This document shows, piece after piece, positions 18,941-45,216 of a stretch of DNA of 64,000 nt. Position numbers and translations under genes: made by a program. Below the pieces are notes generated by a model. That model saw nothing but the letters and a program-made list of their open reading frames with translations, ran no database searches and was not told the origin of the DNA. The stretch covers positions 3,137,427-3,201,426 of the forward strand of contig OZ025882.1 in assembly GCA_964019415.1 (NCBI GenBank), given 5' to 3'. This DNA is from Ianthella basta. Its lineage: Eukaryota; Porifera; Demospongiae; Verongiida; Ianthellidae. The first letter of the stretch is position 1. Every line of letters begins with the position of its first letter.

Positions 18941-21900
18941 ACACTTCTTCCACAATGAGTAGCTGGAGCTGGTCCAAGACGGGGCACCGTAACAGCCAGT
19001 GGCAGATGTCTTCAAACTCTTCACTCTGGCATTCACCGCTTAGTTACCGAGCCAACTTTCACCGCAAAAAAAACATTTCCACCACTGCGCTTGAACCGCG
19101 AACTTTGGACTACGAATCGGACTGCTTAGTTACCGAGCCAACTTTCAATTCCTTACAAGTTCATTCATTCCACTTCACTCCTTGCCACCTTCCCATTTCT
19201 ATCCAGAATGCTACTATGCTCCAATTCAAGACCACAATTTCCTTCATCATGCCCAGCTTTGGTCTCCCCTCTAACTCCTTCAAGACCATGCTCCTCACTT
19301 CTTCCAAGCAATACTAGACAACATATCACCAATCTCTGAGGCAGTATGGCTCTTAATAGCATATAGCTATAGTATAATAATAGCTTGTGCCATTGCTGGG
19401 GCAACCGCGAGATGATATATCACGTAAACAAGCCAGCATAGGAACTAAGGAGCATATATCATCACAGACGCTTAAATCCTGTGACGTGCATTACAGCCAC
19501 ATTAAGTGCCCTAAGTGATACTGCATTATTCCACAACATTAGCACACACTGAACTAGGGGCTGGATGCGTGCTGCTTTGCACCCGAGAGTGGAGGTGACA
19601 TTCTGGACCATTTATGTAAATGCACACTGATCACAAATTACTACTCACACTACAGTCCATTAGTGCATATATAGTGTCTGGGAAGTAATTGAATGTTGGC
19701 CTTGAAGACAGCAATCGAAGACTCTGGCTAACATTGCAGCATACATGGGGTGACAGTGAGATTTCCAGCTCTCTTATAGTGATATATTGCATAGCCTACC
19801 TATATACCTCATTGTTCACACAGCCATCTCTTGTTCCTCATTTTGCTGATCACTCCATTTGTCTAAGTCTAGCAAATTAACAACCATCACACGAACACAG
19901 TGAATGATGCTTGTATATTGCAATGCCTTAGTAGCTGTTACTTGTATACTTACTTTGTGCAGTACCGGATGTCACAAGCACCTCAGTCACAACAGTGACA
20001 GGAGCTGCAAATGTCTCACCTAGTACTAGTACTGTGGCATTGTCCTCCTCAGAATTTTCAGGTTATTTGCATATGCCATCACAACAGGGTGTATCTTTGT
20101 GTTAGGCACATGTACAGTGAGCTCAAGGCTGCTTGCATTTAAATGTACAGTACGCCCTTTACCCTGTTTAGTACTTACATTGTGCAGTATCAGATGTCAC
20201 AAGCACCTCAGTCTCATCAAACTCTGCTGTCCTTTCATCAGTGGCTGTAGCCACAACTGCAAGTGTCTCTCCTAGCACTGTGGCATTGCCTCACTTTCCA
20301 TCCTCATCAGGTCAACTCCCTATTGCTGTGGATTCATCCACCCCTCAACAGAGTAGCAGTCCACTAGCTGTAGCTGTGGGTGGAAGCAACCATGTTGGTC
20401 CATCAACCCAGCCTCCTTCAGTAGGTTCCCCCTTAGGAAGTGGATCTGAGGTTATCATTGGAGCAGTGGTAGCTGTGGTGGTCATCCTCATTGTTGTGTC
20501 AGTCATTGTTGCTGCACTACTGATTGCATGGAGAGTGAGAAGGAGTGGAGGGAAGGCATTTACAGGTGAGAGCAGTACTTGAGTATGTATCTGTTGCAAT
20601 ACATTTTTGTCTCCTCTTCATTATGAGACTGACATGATAACATGCATCGTGAGATTTTAGTGATTGCCATCTCAGCCATACTCATTGCATTATATGTTAA
20701 GTTAGGACTGTGTTTAACAAATGCGCGAATTTATAGAAGGAACTTGTTGTGAGCATGCCATTCAAGTTATAGCATTTGGGTTTTAAACTTCCCAATTTAC
20801 AGTATATAAGACTACATTCTCCATAAGAACATACATTTTAGATAAGAGAGATAGAGTACAGTGGTTACTGGGGAGTGTAATTGCAGTCCATCATAAAAGA
20901 GAAGCCCCTTGAATCAGACTAGAACCTCTTAGACAGTTTACTCTCCCTGTGTCTGGTGCCAAATTGGCAAGCTGTTTTCATGCTACTACCTACCTGTTGT
21001 GTACGGCTAGTTGCTCAGCATGAATGCATTGCCAAAGTGGCAATCCCAAATGCACACAGAAATGATGTTGGTCAGTCCAAGTAAGTTTAATGTCTGTGCA
21101 TTTGTGTCTTAATGGGAGCTTGGTACATCTATACATATTAAACAATGCCAACCATGCCACAGGCAGAAGACAAAGTACTGGGGGATGTAAAGGAGCTCAA
21201 AGGTGTCCAGGTGAAAGTTAATTTCAATCACAGGCCCTTTTGATTGTACATAGGCATGATCATTTGGATGACCTAATCACCAGCCTGAAGTATATCCCTT
21301 GCTTGAATATCCATCTTAGAATCAATGTCACTGCCACATTGCCACAGTACGACACCAGAAGTGCTTCAATACCAGTAGTGCCAGTAGTGATTGTACTGGT
21401 CTTGTGTATTTTGTGTGTTTCCCCAGTACATGCCTGTTAAATGTAATTTTGGCTGTTGCACTCCATACCTAATGCAACCACTGCAGTGTTCTCTATGAAG
21501 CCTAACTGTATCTATGCATTGCCTACCACAGCACAAGAGATGGAGGGTATAAGTTTGCCATTGTATATACAGACACTTGTGTTACTTTATCTTCTTCTAA
21601 TCTAATGACAGTTTGATAGTGTTCTTCATTATAAAATGTAATTCTGTCTTGCAATGTACAGTCTGTTAGTTGCATTAGTTACATACCTAACATCTCATGT
21701 TTTGTGTTGCATAGGCAAGGTGTCCCTGAGGTACAGCTATGGAAATGGTCAAAAACCAGCGGCATTTCTGGTTTGGAAGAGTGATGTGGAGGATGGTGAT
21801 GTGGTGGAAAGCAGCCCCTATGCCAACACATATGCCAACACAAATGACATTAATCCAGGGTTGTATGAAGTACCTGTTTCAATGAATAAGAATCAGTATG

Positions 21901-24900
21901 AGACTGTGGAGGATTGTAAAACTGTGGGACCAGTGACAGAGAATCCCAGTGCCAAGTTACCCTTGTATGACAGTGTGGGATATGGTGGTAGCAGTGCTAC
22001 CAGTAGTCTGTTCTACCAGTATGTGCCATCTCAGGTGAGGACCCTCACATGAGACATGCTGAATTATAGCCATATAGACACTTACTATGGTTTCAATCTT
22101 GAGACTAGTTTGTGCCTGCTCTACCTGTTACCCCTTGTTCTTTGTAGATAAAACGACAGCAGGGTTTGAAGCCAGAGGAAGATCCAGTGATTTATGGTGA
22201 ACTGGAGAATGTGGTTCGTCACTGACCATCTGTTCAAACCTTGCTTCAAAACAATTATCTATAGCTCCCTTCTCTATTATAAATTCCACAGTATGGATCT
22301 GACTACACTGAGTCTGCTTATGAGGGAGTACCTTTTACAGAGCCAGCAGAGGAAGTGGGAGACATTTATGACCAACTGGCACAGGAAAAGTGTATTGAAA
22401 TACCACGTCCTGTTTTGAAGTAAGTCAGCATCTGGCATCTATCTATAAATATAGCTACATCTGTGTATCACAGTGCAGTTTATTTAGCAGACACACTTAC
22501 TCTCTGATGTGTGTTCTATTCTTATTAAGAGCTGAGACCATCCTTGGTTCAGGTGAGTTTGGTGTAGTGTTCAAGGGAACCTGGGAGACTCCATATGGCC
22601 CTCAAGAGGTTGCCATTAAGATGTTGAAGAAAGGCTCAACTGACAAACAAAAGGCCACATTCCTCCAAGAAGCAGCCATCATGGCTCAGTTCAGACATCC
22701 CCACATTGTGAGGTTGCTGGGAGCAGTCACTGTGGATGAACCAGTGAGTGATGGCATAACCTGTATTGCAGCACTATAGGTGTAGCTTGTGTGGTAGCAT
22801 TGTTTCCGGAGTACACATGTCATGTATGCCCACGTGTTGTGTGAGCAATAAACAACTTTAGTTCTCCCAATGCCGGCTTCCATGCAGACATGGATGGAAC
22901 ATGTCAACATTTTGAGCAGACCCTCTAGTTTTCTTTCAGGTTCGAACTATGTTTTGAAGCTAGTGTTATGAGACATACCTAGGCAAGCCGAGAATTCCTC
23001 ATTGTAATGAATGATATTATTTGTGTGAAGGTATCATTTGGTGGGAATTTATTCTGAATCTGACAGTATTATCAAGCCAACCATGCCTGAGTTCATAACT
23101 GTGTAGTCGCATAATGTCTCTCTGGAACATTGATTTCCGGTATTTTGTCACAAGCAGTGCAAACAGCACGGAACAATTAATGTCATTATATTCCCACAAA
23201 GCTGAAACATTGTGTGTATGTACTACACACTGATTATGGAATGAACTGATGTATTGTCACCATGGTAAGTTAGGGTCTATAGCTAGTCTAGTGAGCTACA
23301 CTAACTGAGGTTTGCACAACCTGCCCATCTAGCGTGTTAGACCCTCCTCAGCCTCAAAGGCTTGACACTAGTATAGCAAACATTGCACCTGATTGACATA
23401 CCCTCAATGCCAAGCTCAGTCATACATTCAGTGTCATGTAGTGTAGCATGTAGTGCATTGTATGTTATGCAGCATACGTACAATGTGCACCTACAATAAT
23501 TGTGCTTTATTGCTACTCTTGTTGCAGGTGGCAATTGCATTGGAATTCCTCCACAAAGGAGACCTGAGAGAGCTCCTTCTCAACTTGAAACCAGAGTATG
23601 TTGAGTAACTTGTACTGTATACCTCTACTGCTCAATAGTTTACAGAAGTGAGCTTAATTTGTTCAGTGCAACAAGACACCTAATGCGATGCTTGAATATA
23701 TAGATGTACAATACTTAATTGACTATCCTCACTGAAATGGAAGGCAATGACGGCATGGCATGAAGAAGTGTGTGCATTTCTCCTCTTTCCAATTGTGACC
23801 TAATTTGATTGATTCCGTTGTAACTTTATAACAGAACCATTCACATTCTGCAATTCCTTTCTAGCCCCGGTACCATTGTTGATGAAGGTCTACCAAAGCA
23901 GCTGCTGACCTTCTGCCAAGAGATTGCTGAGGGAATGAGGTACCTGTCAAGGAGAGGGTTTGTCCACAGGGACTTGGCAGCAAGGAACATCCTGGTCAGC
24001 AAGGGACTCAGCTGCAAGGTTGGTGGGCTAGCTACTAGCTACAGGCTGTAGTTTAGGTGGGGTAGCTACTATAGGCTGCATGTGCTTCATTACAAACCAT
24101 ATTAACTAGTACAACTGTGCATGTGCTTGCAAAATGTACTTTCAGATTGCTGACTTTGGTCTGTCAAAGAAGTTGGAAGATGACACAGAGTATTATGTGA
24201 CCTCAGGAGGGAAGGTGCCAGTGAAATGGACTGCACCCGAGGTGCGTTAAATTATTAGCTATGCTTGTAGGGTTTGGTTAGTATGGTAACTCCCTACTGA
24301 GTGTGCTATAGTTAGAACATTATTCAAATCCCAAGAAAAAGGATCACTTACAGTGGCCGAGGTTACTTATTATGAATGTAATGATGAAGTCTTTGATCCA
24401 ATCCAGGCCTGCTGTACATGAGATATGCACAACAACATTGCGCTAAATACAATGGAACCATGTATACATAGCTGTAGTCCACAATTGTATCAATGCATAT
24501 TATCCTATCATGTCTCCCACAGGCCATTTTCTACAAGAAGTACAGCACAAGCAGTGATGTGTGGAGCTATGGTATGCTGATGTTTGAGATATGGTCACTT
24601 GGAGAAATGCCCTTTCCTCACCTTTCACCAACAGAGGTAAATGTGTATCAAATTCATTCTGAATATGACATTGGAATTGTAATAATTGTCCATTTGTAAT
24701 TTTGTCATTTGAACATCTGTAAATTGAATGCTTTGTGTAGTAGTCATATGTGGAATTTCCTTTAACTTTCTGCCCTACTGTAGTTTGTTCAGATGCTCCA
24801 AGCCAAAGCTGGTTACATCCAACCACCCCCTCCAGGGTGTCCTAAGGCTGTTTACAAAGTGATGGTGCAGTGCTGGTGAGTGAGCTCCTTAACTGCATGT

Positions 24901-26684
24901 TTTTATATCACACTCAAAGAAACTACTTTTGTCCCAAAGCAATGACTCCAAGTGATTCTGTGGCTGAAAAAAGAGTTTCTTTCAGGCTACCATTCTGCAA
25001 TTAGTTATTCTTTAATGAAGCTGTTTGCACCTCGACTACAACATTCTTCAACTCGATCCAACAATTGTTTAGACACATGTGAGCCAGATTAGTTTCTGAA
25101 TGTGTTATTGTGAATATCACTCTTACTGTAATTTTCTCACAAAACTGAATGGCATTTGTAGATTCTTTCTAGTCTATCAATGGCCAAATTACTTGTCTAT
25201 CATAAAAATTAGGAACCAGATTATGCTGCCACATACTGTCGACTGCTAGAGGAAATGATCCAAGCTCATACAGTTTCAGTACAAGTGTTCAAAGGAATTG
25301 TCCACTTTATTCTAGGCCACTCATACTCTCTGAATACTTCCTCGACACAACAAATGTAGCAACACCAATCTACCATCTGTGACTGGTCAGCAAAAACAAG
25401 GCTATTAGTACAGTGGCATTGTGCATAGTGCCAGCACTCCTCTATTCATGTACATATGTGCTTCCCCCAAAGTATTGTATAATTATAAGCTTCTACTCCA
25501 GTGAATACTTCGCAAATTGTACCTCGAAAAAGGGGCAGTTGCTTGTAGTTAGCCACTGCAGAGGCAATAGATTGAATGCTGGGTTAGGTTAGGTTATTTT
25601 TATTGAAACAGGATGGACCCATCAGCTCATATGGCTGGTCTACCAGGGAGTGCTGAAAACACATGACATACAGGTTCTTAATCACTGGCCCCTTACCAAC
25701 TACACCAGTATTGGTGTCTCAGTTGGTAAGGGGGCACAAAGCCCTACTAAATTACACCAGTGATTGCCTCCCCCAGTCATCCAACCAAGATGGAAGAGCC
25801 ACAAATAATTGTTTTGCCCTGATTGGGGCTCATCAGTGTGGTGTATTGATAGTTGATGTTGGATGACTGGATGCTCCCTGTCCACCACAAGTTTCTGTTG
25901 AAACCACAAGTGTTTAACTTGTGGTGGATACAGAAGCAGCCAGTGACAGAGGAGAGGTGCGATCACATGCTGGTTGCCAACTCAATAGGGGTTCAGGCCC
26001 CCCTACCAACTGAGACACCAATACTGGTGTTGTTGGTAGGTTTGGCATAATATCCAGTGATTAACATTCAATCAAATTGTACCTCTTAAACGTTCAAGTA
26101 ATTGCATGGAATCGAACATAGCATGGATTGCTCATGGTCTGGTTAATTTAGATAGTGTATTGAAGTGACATTTTCTAGGGGAGCATGTTATCTTGCCAAA
26201 GTTTCCTGTAATGGTATGATATGTGTGGCCTTTCCATCAGTAGCAGCAGGACAACTCTTGACAGTGCAGCATTAAGTAAGCCTTTAGCAAGGTGAGCTGC
26301 TCAGCCAGGTTGTGACAGGGAATGAGGGCCATCAAGACTATATAAAACACTTGCTTTTACTAGGAATGCCACCAGCAACATTAATGCTCCTTGTTGTGTT
26401 GTGTTTGGAGCTGTTAGTCATTATAATTATAGTTGACAAGCAACCTACTTTGACAACATGTTTAACCGTCTGTCCCCAGGAACCTTGACCATCACTCCCG
26501 CCCCTCCTTCCCTGAGCTCTGCTCCTCCCTGAAGGACCACTCTGACAGAGACAGTCCCTCTCTGCTGGATGTACCAGTGCAGGCACTGCAGTTAGTCAGG
26601 GAGCCTGCCAGAGCAGCCCAGCTAGGAGCTCCACTCAGCTGTGCACAGGACCTGTACAGAGACCTACAGCAGTACTACCAGTGA
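13999..26684 (+). CDS. Gene B: complete receptor tyrosine kinase, 14 exons, 823 aa
   Basis: Exons: 13999-14074, 17862-18314, 19963-20061, 20188-20565, 21715-22034, 22148-22213, 22292-22419, 22530-22743, 23528-23604, 23865-24018, 24146-24241, 24523-24636, 24784-24875, 26480-26684. All have GT-AG borders and matching phases, giving 2472 nt. Signal peptide about residues 1-23 ([13 protein letters not shown]); ectodomain module 26-176 with an NLTF sequon and [13 protein letters not shown]; Ser/Thr/Pro-rich stalk 177-297; TM 298-324; juxtamembrane 325-507 with many tyrosines (GLYEVP, PLYDSV, VIYGEL, DIYDQL); kinase about 508-772 with GSGEFG 513-518, VAIK Lys537, HRD 638-640, DFG 658-660, YY 671-672; C-tail ending QQYYQ. 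All catalytic residues are present. The start is the ATG conserved in B, C and D; in-frame upstream ATGs at 13906 and later are not conserved. The likely role is a cell-surface receptor for an unknown ligand. The ectodomain family is known to me only as sponge-type and has no assigned function. Confidence 0.85.
14703..14764. repeat. Perfect 26-bp-arm inverted repeat in intron 1 of gene B
   Basis: Arms 14703-14728 and 14739-14764 are exact complements around a 10-nt spacer, centred on AGGCCTATTT / AAATAGGCCT. The repeat is also perfect in gene C (30869-30930) and absent from gene D. Confidence 0.9.
14852..14888. repeat. 17-bp-arm palindrome with two CGTCA/TGACG half-sites
   Basis: Arms 14852-14868 and 14872-14888 separated by GCA. 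The core GGCGTCATATGCAATATGACGCC contains two facing TGACG half-sites. It could be a paired transcription-factor site or a small foldback element. Confidence 0.8.
15062..15398. repeat. Direct duplication of about 150 bp in intron 1 of gene B
   Basis: A block beginning GGCTGCAAACCATTTCAAAG and ending CCAGAGGTAACACAATGA occurs at about 15062-15217 and again at about 15253-15398. Gene C has one copy, about 32607-32750. Confidence 0.85.
16133..16239. mobile_element. MITE-3 family: 21-bp perfect terminal inverted repeats
   Basis: Arms 16133-16153 (CCAGCTCATGACAACCAATGA) and 16219-16239 are exact complements. An equally perfect copy is in gene C (33504-33610); a decayed one is in gene D (about 46169-46268). 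It was therefore present before the unit duplicated. Confidence 0.65.
18868..19146 (-). mobile_element. Probable tRNA-derived SINE ending in a (TG)n tail, intron 2 of gene B
   Basis: On the minus strand from 19146 downward, the sequence has an A-box-like TGGCTCGGTAACTAAGCAG and, about 30 nt on, a B-box-like GCGGTTCAAGCGC. A second partial copy of the A-box half lies at 19038-19060. The minus-strand 3' end runs into TG repeats (CA on +, about 18871-18935). The same arrangement is in gene C and not in D. No cloverleaf good enough to call a functional tRNA. Confidence 0.4.
25681..26061. mobile_element. MITE-2 family element in last intron of gene B
   Basis: Starts ATCACTGG and ends CCAGTGAT, next to TA. 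Long terminal inverted repeats (ACACCAGTATTGGTGTCTCAGTTGG and its complement, shown here by its key ends) flank a centre with the CCACAAGT stem. The outer part of the left TIR is damaged in this copy. The same element is in the same intron of C and D but not A. Confidence 0.8.
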
Positions 26685-26921
26685 ATGTAAATTGTGATTA
26701 CTAGCAGAGTATTGGACGTAAATGACATGTCATTAGTATCTGGACTGCTTGCTTTTGTACCATTACATATTTTGCATGTGGGCAATAATTATGGTTAATT
26801 TCATTCAGAGTCAGTGGTTTGTGAACCAATATAGAATGTGTACAGATATTGATGTGTAAATGAAGCTTCCTGGCAACCTGATTTGTTGCCAACGCTCACC
26901 CAATCATTTGAATATATAACA

Positions 26922-27035
26922 TTAAATGCTGACTAATTGGTTACTCTGAAAATTTAGACCACTCAGCAGTCAGGCACTTCATGCCCTTGAGCCTCATGAT
27001 CTAAATCTCAGAGACACCTCTTGGTCAGCATTTAA
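26922..27035. mobile_element. MITE-1 family element, unit C copy
   Basis: Same position relative to the gene as the copy at 9395-9508; terminal repeats TTAAATGCTGAC and GGTCAGCATTTAA. Confidence 0.75.
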
Positions 27036-27472
27036 CTATTTCATATAGCGTGTTGCCATAATTATGGTAACTTGTGTCTAAACAATGATTCTAAACCTCA
27101 GAGAAGCATTCCAATAGCTTTGCATGTAACTCAAAATCCCATTGACATATGTGGTGGGCAGAATGTGGATGCTTATAAATCCCATGTAGTTAGTATATGC
27201 ATACTAATATTGGTGATGGGTACATGAAGTACCAGCCAAGAACAAAGGGGAGGCAATCTTTGGTTGTTATTAGAGAACAGTTTTGGATCTATGCATCTGT
27301 GTTTCCAAAGGTTTAGACCACTCAGCACTCGGGCGCTTTGCGCTCAAGTGCCTCAAATTTATGCTCTAAATCTTGTAGACACCTCTTGGGTGGCATTTAA
27401 CTAGTACGTATACGACCATATACAATCGTCAAGTGAACATGCACTTGTTCAATGTCTTTATAAACCTTCATC

Positions 27473-27478
27473 AATAAA
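27473..27478 (+). terminator. Candidate poly(A) signal AATAAA downstream of gene B
   Basis: AATAAA about 790 bp after the stop. The same signal in the same context follows gene C (44582-44587) and gene D (63598-63603). The matching site after gene A reads AGTAAA. A nearer unorthodox signal is equally possible. Confidence 0.3.
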
Positions 27479-29647
27479 GATGAAGTCATTGTATATATGC
27501 ATTAATAAATTAAATGAAGTAATTCTGTAACCAAAAATGTTATAAGGAGAAATGCTAAAATGTTGGCCTACTCTGTAAATAGGTCAGGTAGCATGCAATG
27601 GTCAATCGAATTACTATTATATTAAAATGAGTTTTCTGTCTGTCTGCAAGAGAGTCCTTACACTGAATGGTAATACTAGCAATATATGGAGGAGAGATGT
27701 ACCACATAATGGCCTCAGATGTATAGATCGACACTGATATACATATAGCTTGAGCCATTCTCCTGCAGTGTGGCCACAAGTACATACTTGCAATTAACAC
27801 ATTTGCAAGATGGACTGCATGAAAATCAGTACAATGTCTTCTGTCATTGCAGTACTAGTCTTGGACATGCCATCTCCTCATGTTAGTATCAACAGCCTTT
27901 GCACCACTAATTTGGTATGACCAGACCAACATGATCCCTACATTGGCAGTGCTACCATACTCTCTGATGTATAAATTCATATGCCAAGGTTTCAACAGCT
28001 GAGGCAAAGTATATAGCTGTCTTCCATTGGCCTGTGCTTAATTTAGTTTGCTCTATATAATTATGTATAAAACATACATGAGCACATTACTAGTATATCA
28101 CTAGCAAGTATATATACACATAGCCTTGTACCCAGCCCGCTTGATTCACAGAAGGCCAGGTATATACAAGGCTTGTATGCACAATATAATGTAAAATTAT
28201 ATACTTATGAGTTAAGACAAGATAAATTTATTACAACGATGATTTGTGGTGTATTAGTCTAATGGTGAAAGTTTCATGGAGTACCTTAATACAAAGAGAG
28301 TTAGTGAACACTATTGAAGTAATTACTTTGCTTAGTACCAGAGGCAACTGTTTCAACTATTCCTTCTGTCATGCAATAAATGTATTGTGGACTTAACTCT
28401 TTCAGCTGTAAATATCCTTCCTCCAGAGGCTATTGCTGCTATGGCCATGCAAGACAAAGCATAGTGCAGCACATGTACAGTGCAAAGAGGACTGTTGATG
28501 GAGCCTAACCCTGATGAGCAAATCAGTGGTGAGTGACACAATAGCATTAGCACAAAAGCTGTTTGTTTCTTTACACCTATCACCTACACCTACACACCTG
28601 TCTTTACACATTAATTTACAATTTGTTATCCCATGAATGAAAGAGCAATAGTTAATATTAGATATTTGGTGTCCTACTCTGCAGCTGGCATTATACTTTG
28701 CACTAAACTGTATATTATTATGCATTTCATAGAAGTGTCCAAGAGTCCAATGTACTTAAGATGGAGGCCGTGTTGCCTCATTGTGTATAACACCACTGAG
28801 ATCCGTGCCGGTGCAAGAGGTATATAAAGCGGTACAAAATCTCTGCAGCTGAAGTAGAGTCTTTTAGGCAGTGAGTGCATGAGGTCCGGAAAGAAGGATC
28901 ATGCATGCCTTAGGTCCAAATTTCCCAAATTACTACATTGCTACAGCGACTAAGTATTGGCTGGCGTCAAGACATGCATGCATGATCACATTTTTCCCAG
29001 CTTCATCCATCAACCTTCCATCTCCACTCATAGCAAAACTAATAAGTAGGTGCCAGGTACCTGAGCAAATGATGTCCCGTCTACATTTATACCAGCATTT
29101 ATACCAGCCTTCCAAGGACAATGGAAGCACCACCCAATTAGTAGACACCTAGCTGTTGGTTCCAAATGGCAGAGGATTTTCCAGTATCAAGAGATCTCTT
29201 GATAATGTCGTTAAGGGCTGCATGGCGAGGGCAACGACCCTAATGTAGTGGTTATAGAGGCCATTCGTGCCCACACAGTGCAACTTCAAAACATAACCCC
29301 AAGTGACCTGGATGAACTCATCCTCCATCCATAGGCTCAGAGAAGAGACATGTGGTATGTTAAGCCAGGCTCCAAACTCCTTCATTGCCACAGCCAGCAC
29401 CAACAGTGTCTCGTTGCTGAGATTTGGGAGGCTTCCAAAAGACCCTGGTGGCTTGTAAGAATCTTGCAATTTGGGGGCATCCCAAGCCTTCTAATGGAGG
29501 GAGCCCTGGCTGGGTATATAGTAATTTGTCTTGTACCAGAGTGACCACAGTAGATGAACCGTTTGATTTACTGTTTCTGGTTCTGATAACTACCTGCATG
29601 ATACTGAATATATACTTGAGAGGGAAAGTTCTGCATTCATCACATAG

Positions 29648-29790
<143 letters not shown>

Positions 29791-29883
29791 TCACTTCACA
29801 AATTATGGGTTTATAGTTATCACTGTTAAAAAATATGGTGTGACAGTCACACTAATCAGTGCTCACACCGAGGGTGTGATCAT

Positions 29884-29931
29884 GGATTAGTGAAGTACAT
29901 TGCATGTACGTGCAATGTACTTCGCCAATCC
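29884..29931. repeat. Hairpin upstream of gene C
   Basis: 21-bp arms 29884-29904 and 29911-29931 with two mismatches and a 6-nt loop, matching the hairpin at 13731-13793 upstream of gene B. Confidence 0.75.
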
Positions 29932-30053
29932 AACCTATAACTGACACGTATTAACCTTGGCACAGGCTCTACATACAGAGCAGTAGTTTTCTGCAGAATG
30001 GTGTCGAATGCACACAGCATGCAGTCCCCTCCCACGCGCAAGTCTATAAGTGG

Positions 30054-30085
30054 ATTGCGGGATTGCGGGATTGCGGGATTGCGTC
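30054..30085. repeat. ATTGCGGG tandem repeat in gene C promoter region
   Basis: Three exact ATTGCGGG units followed by ATTGCGTC. Gene B has one unit before the same ATTGCGTC. It lies about 75-110 bp before the start codon. The nearby CACGTG of B and D reads CACGTT here. Confidence 0.85.
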
Positions 30086-30160
30086 CGTCACGTTTTACTA
30101 TAATTATGATCTTCCGCTGTATCCTACTATGGTATATGTACGTAATTACGGGAACCGAAG

Positions 30161-44078
<13,918 letters not shown>

Positions 44079-45000
44079 ATGTAAATTGTGATTACTAGCA
44101 GAGTATTGGGCATATAATGACATGTCATTAGTATCTGGACTGCTTACTTTTTGCACCACATACTTATTTTGCATGTGGGCAATAATAATTATGGTTAATT
44201 TCATTCAGAGTTTGTGGTTTGTGAACCAATATAGAATGTGTACGGGTATTGATGTGTAAATGGTGGGCAAAGTGCGGATGCTTATAACTCCCATATAGTT
44301 AGTATATGTATACTAATATTGGTGATGGGTACATGAAGTACCAGCCAAGAACAGAGGGGAGACAATCTTTGGTTATTATTATTAGAGAACAGTTTTGGAT
44401 CCATGCATTTGTGTTTCCAAAGGTTTAAACCACTCAGCACACGGGTGCTTTGCACTCAAGTGCCTCAAATTTATGCTCTAAATCTTGTAGACACCTCTTG
44501 GGTGGCATTTAACTAGTACGTATACCATATACAATCGTCAAGTGAACATGCACTTGTTCAATTTCTTTATAAATCTTCATCAATAAAGATGAAATCATTG
44601 TATATATGCGTTAATAAATTAAATGAAGTAATACTGTAACCAAAAATCTTATAAGAGGAAATGCTAAAATGTTGGCATACTCTGTAAATAGGTCGGGTGG
44701 CATGTAATGGGCAATCCAATTACTATTATATTAAAATGAGTTTTCAGTCTGCATGCAAGAGAGTCCTTACACTGAGAGGTAATACTAGCAATATATGGAG
44801 GAGAGATGTACCACATAATGGCCTCAGATGTACAGATCGACACTGATATACAGCTTGAAGAAGCAGCAAGATAGAAATCTTCTCACCTGTATGCAGCATC
44901 ACGTATGGCCTAAACATTAACTTTGGCACAGACTCTGCATATAGAGTAGCAGAGTTTTCTACAGAATGGTGTCGAGTGCACACAGCAAGCAGCCCCCTCC

Positions 45001-45140
45001 AGCCTCCCTCCCCCCCCCCCCCCCCCCCCTTGCATGCCTGCGTGTAATGTGTTTTCCTTTCAAGTATGTATTATATCACAGGCAGTGCGCATGTGTGCCT
45101 GATTCTTGAGTTGAACCATTTTTGACTACTCTTGCAGCCC
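45001..45140 (+). mobile_element. 140-bp retroelement 3' fragment with poly(C) tract upstream of gene D
   Basis: Flanked by a 13-bp direct repeat AGCAGCCCCCTCC (44988-45000 and 45141-45153). Gene B carries a single related copy of this site (GCAGTCCCCTCC) with no insert. A run of 20 C lies at 45010-45029. Positions about 45074-45100 match the 3' region of the RT element in gene D (about 62375-62400; core GCGCATGTGTGCCT), suggesting a 5'-truncated copy of a related element. Confidence 0.65.
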
Positions 45141-45210
45141 AGCAGCCCCCTCCCACGCGGAACTCAACGTGGAATGCGGAATGTATTATGCGGGAAGAAT
45201 GGCCGTCCGT

Positions 45211-45216
45211 CACGTG
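45211..45216 (+). promoter_or_regulatory. E-box CACGTG upstream of gene D
   Basis: Lies about 80 bp before the start codon, in the same context (GTCCG.CACGTG) as 13929-13934 before gene B. Confidence 0.3.

Noticed and set aside
19089-19146. Functional tRNA gene on the minus strand
   Set aside because: Box-like segments are present but no convincing acceptor or anticodon stem; fits a SINE head better.
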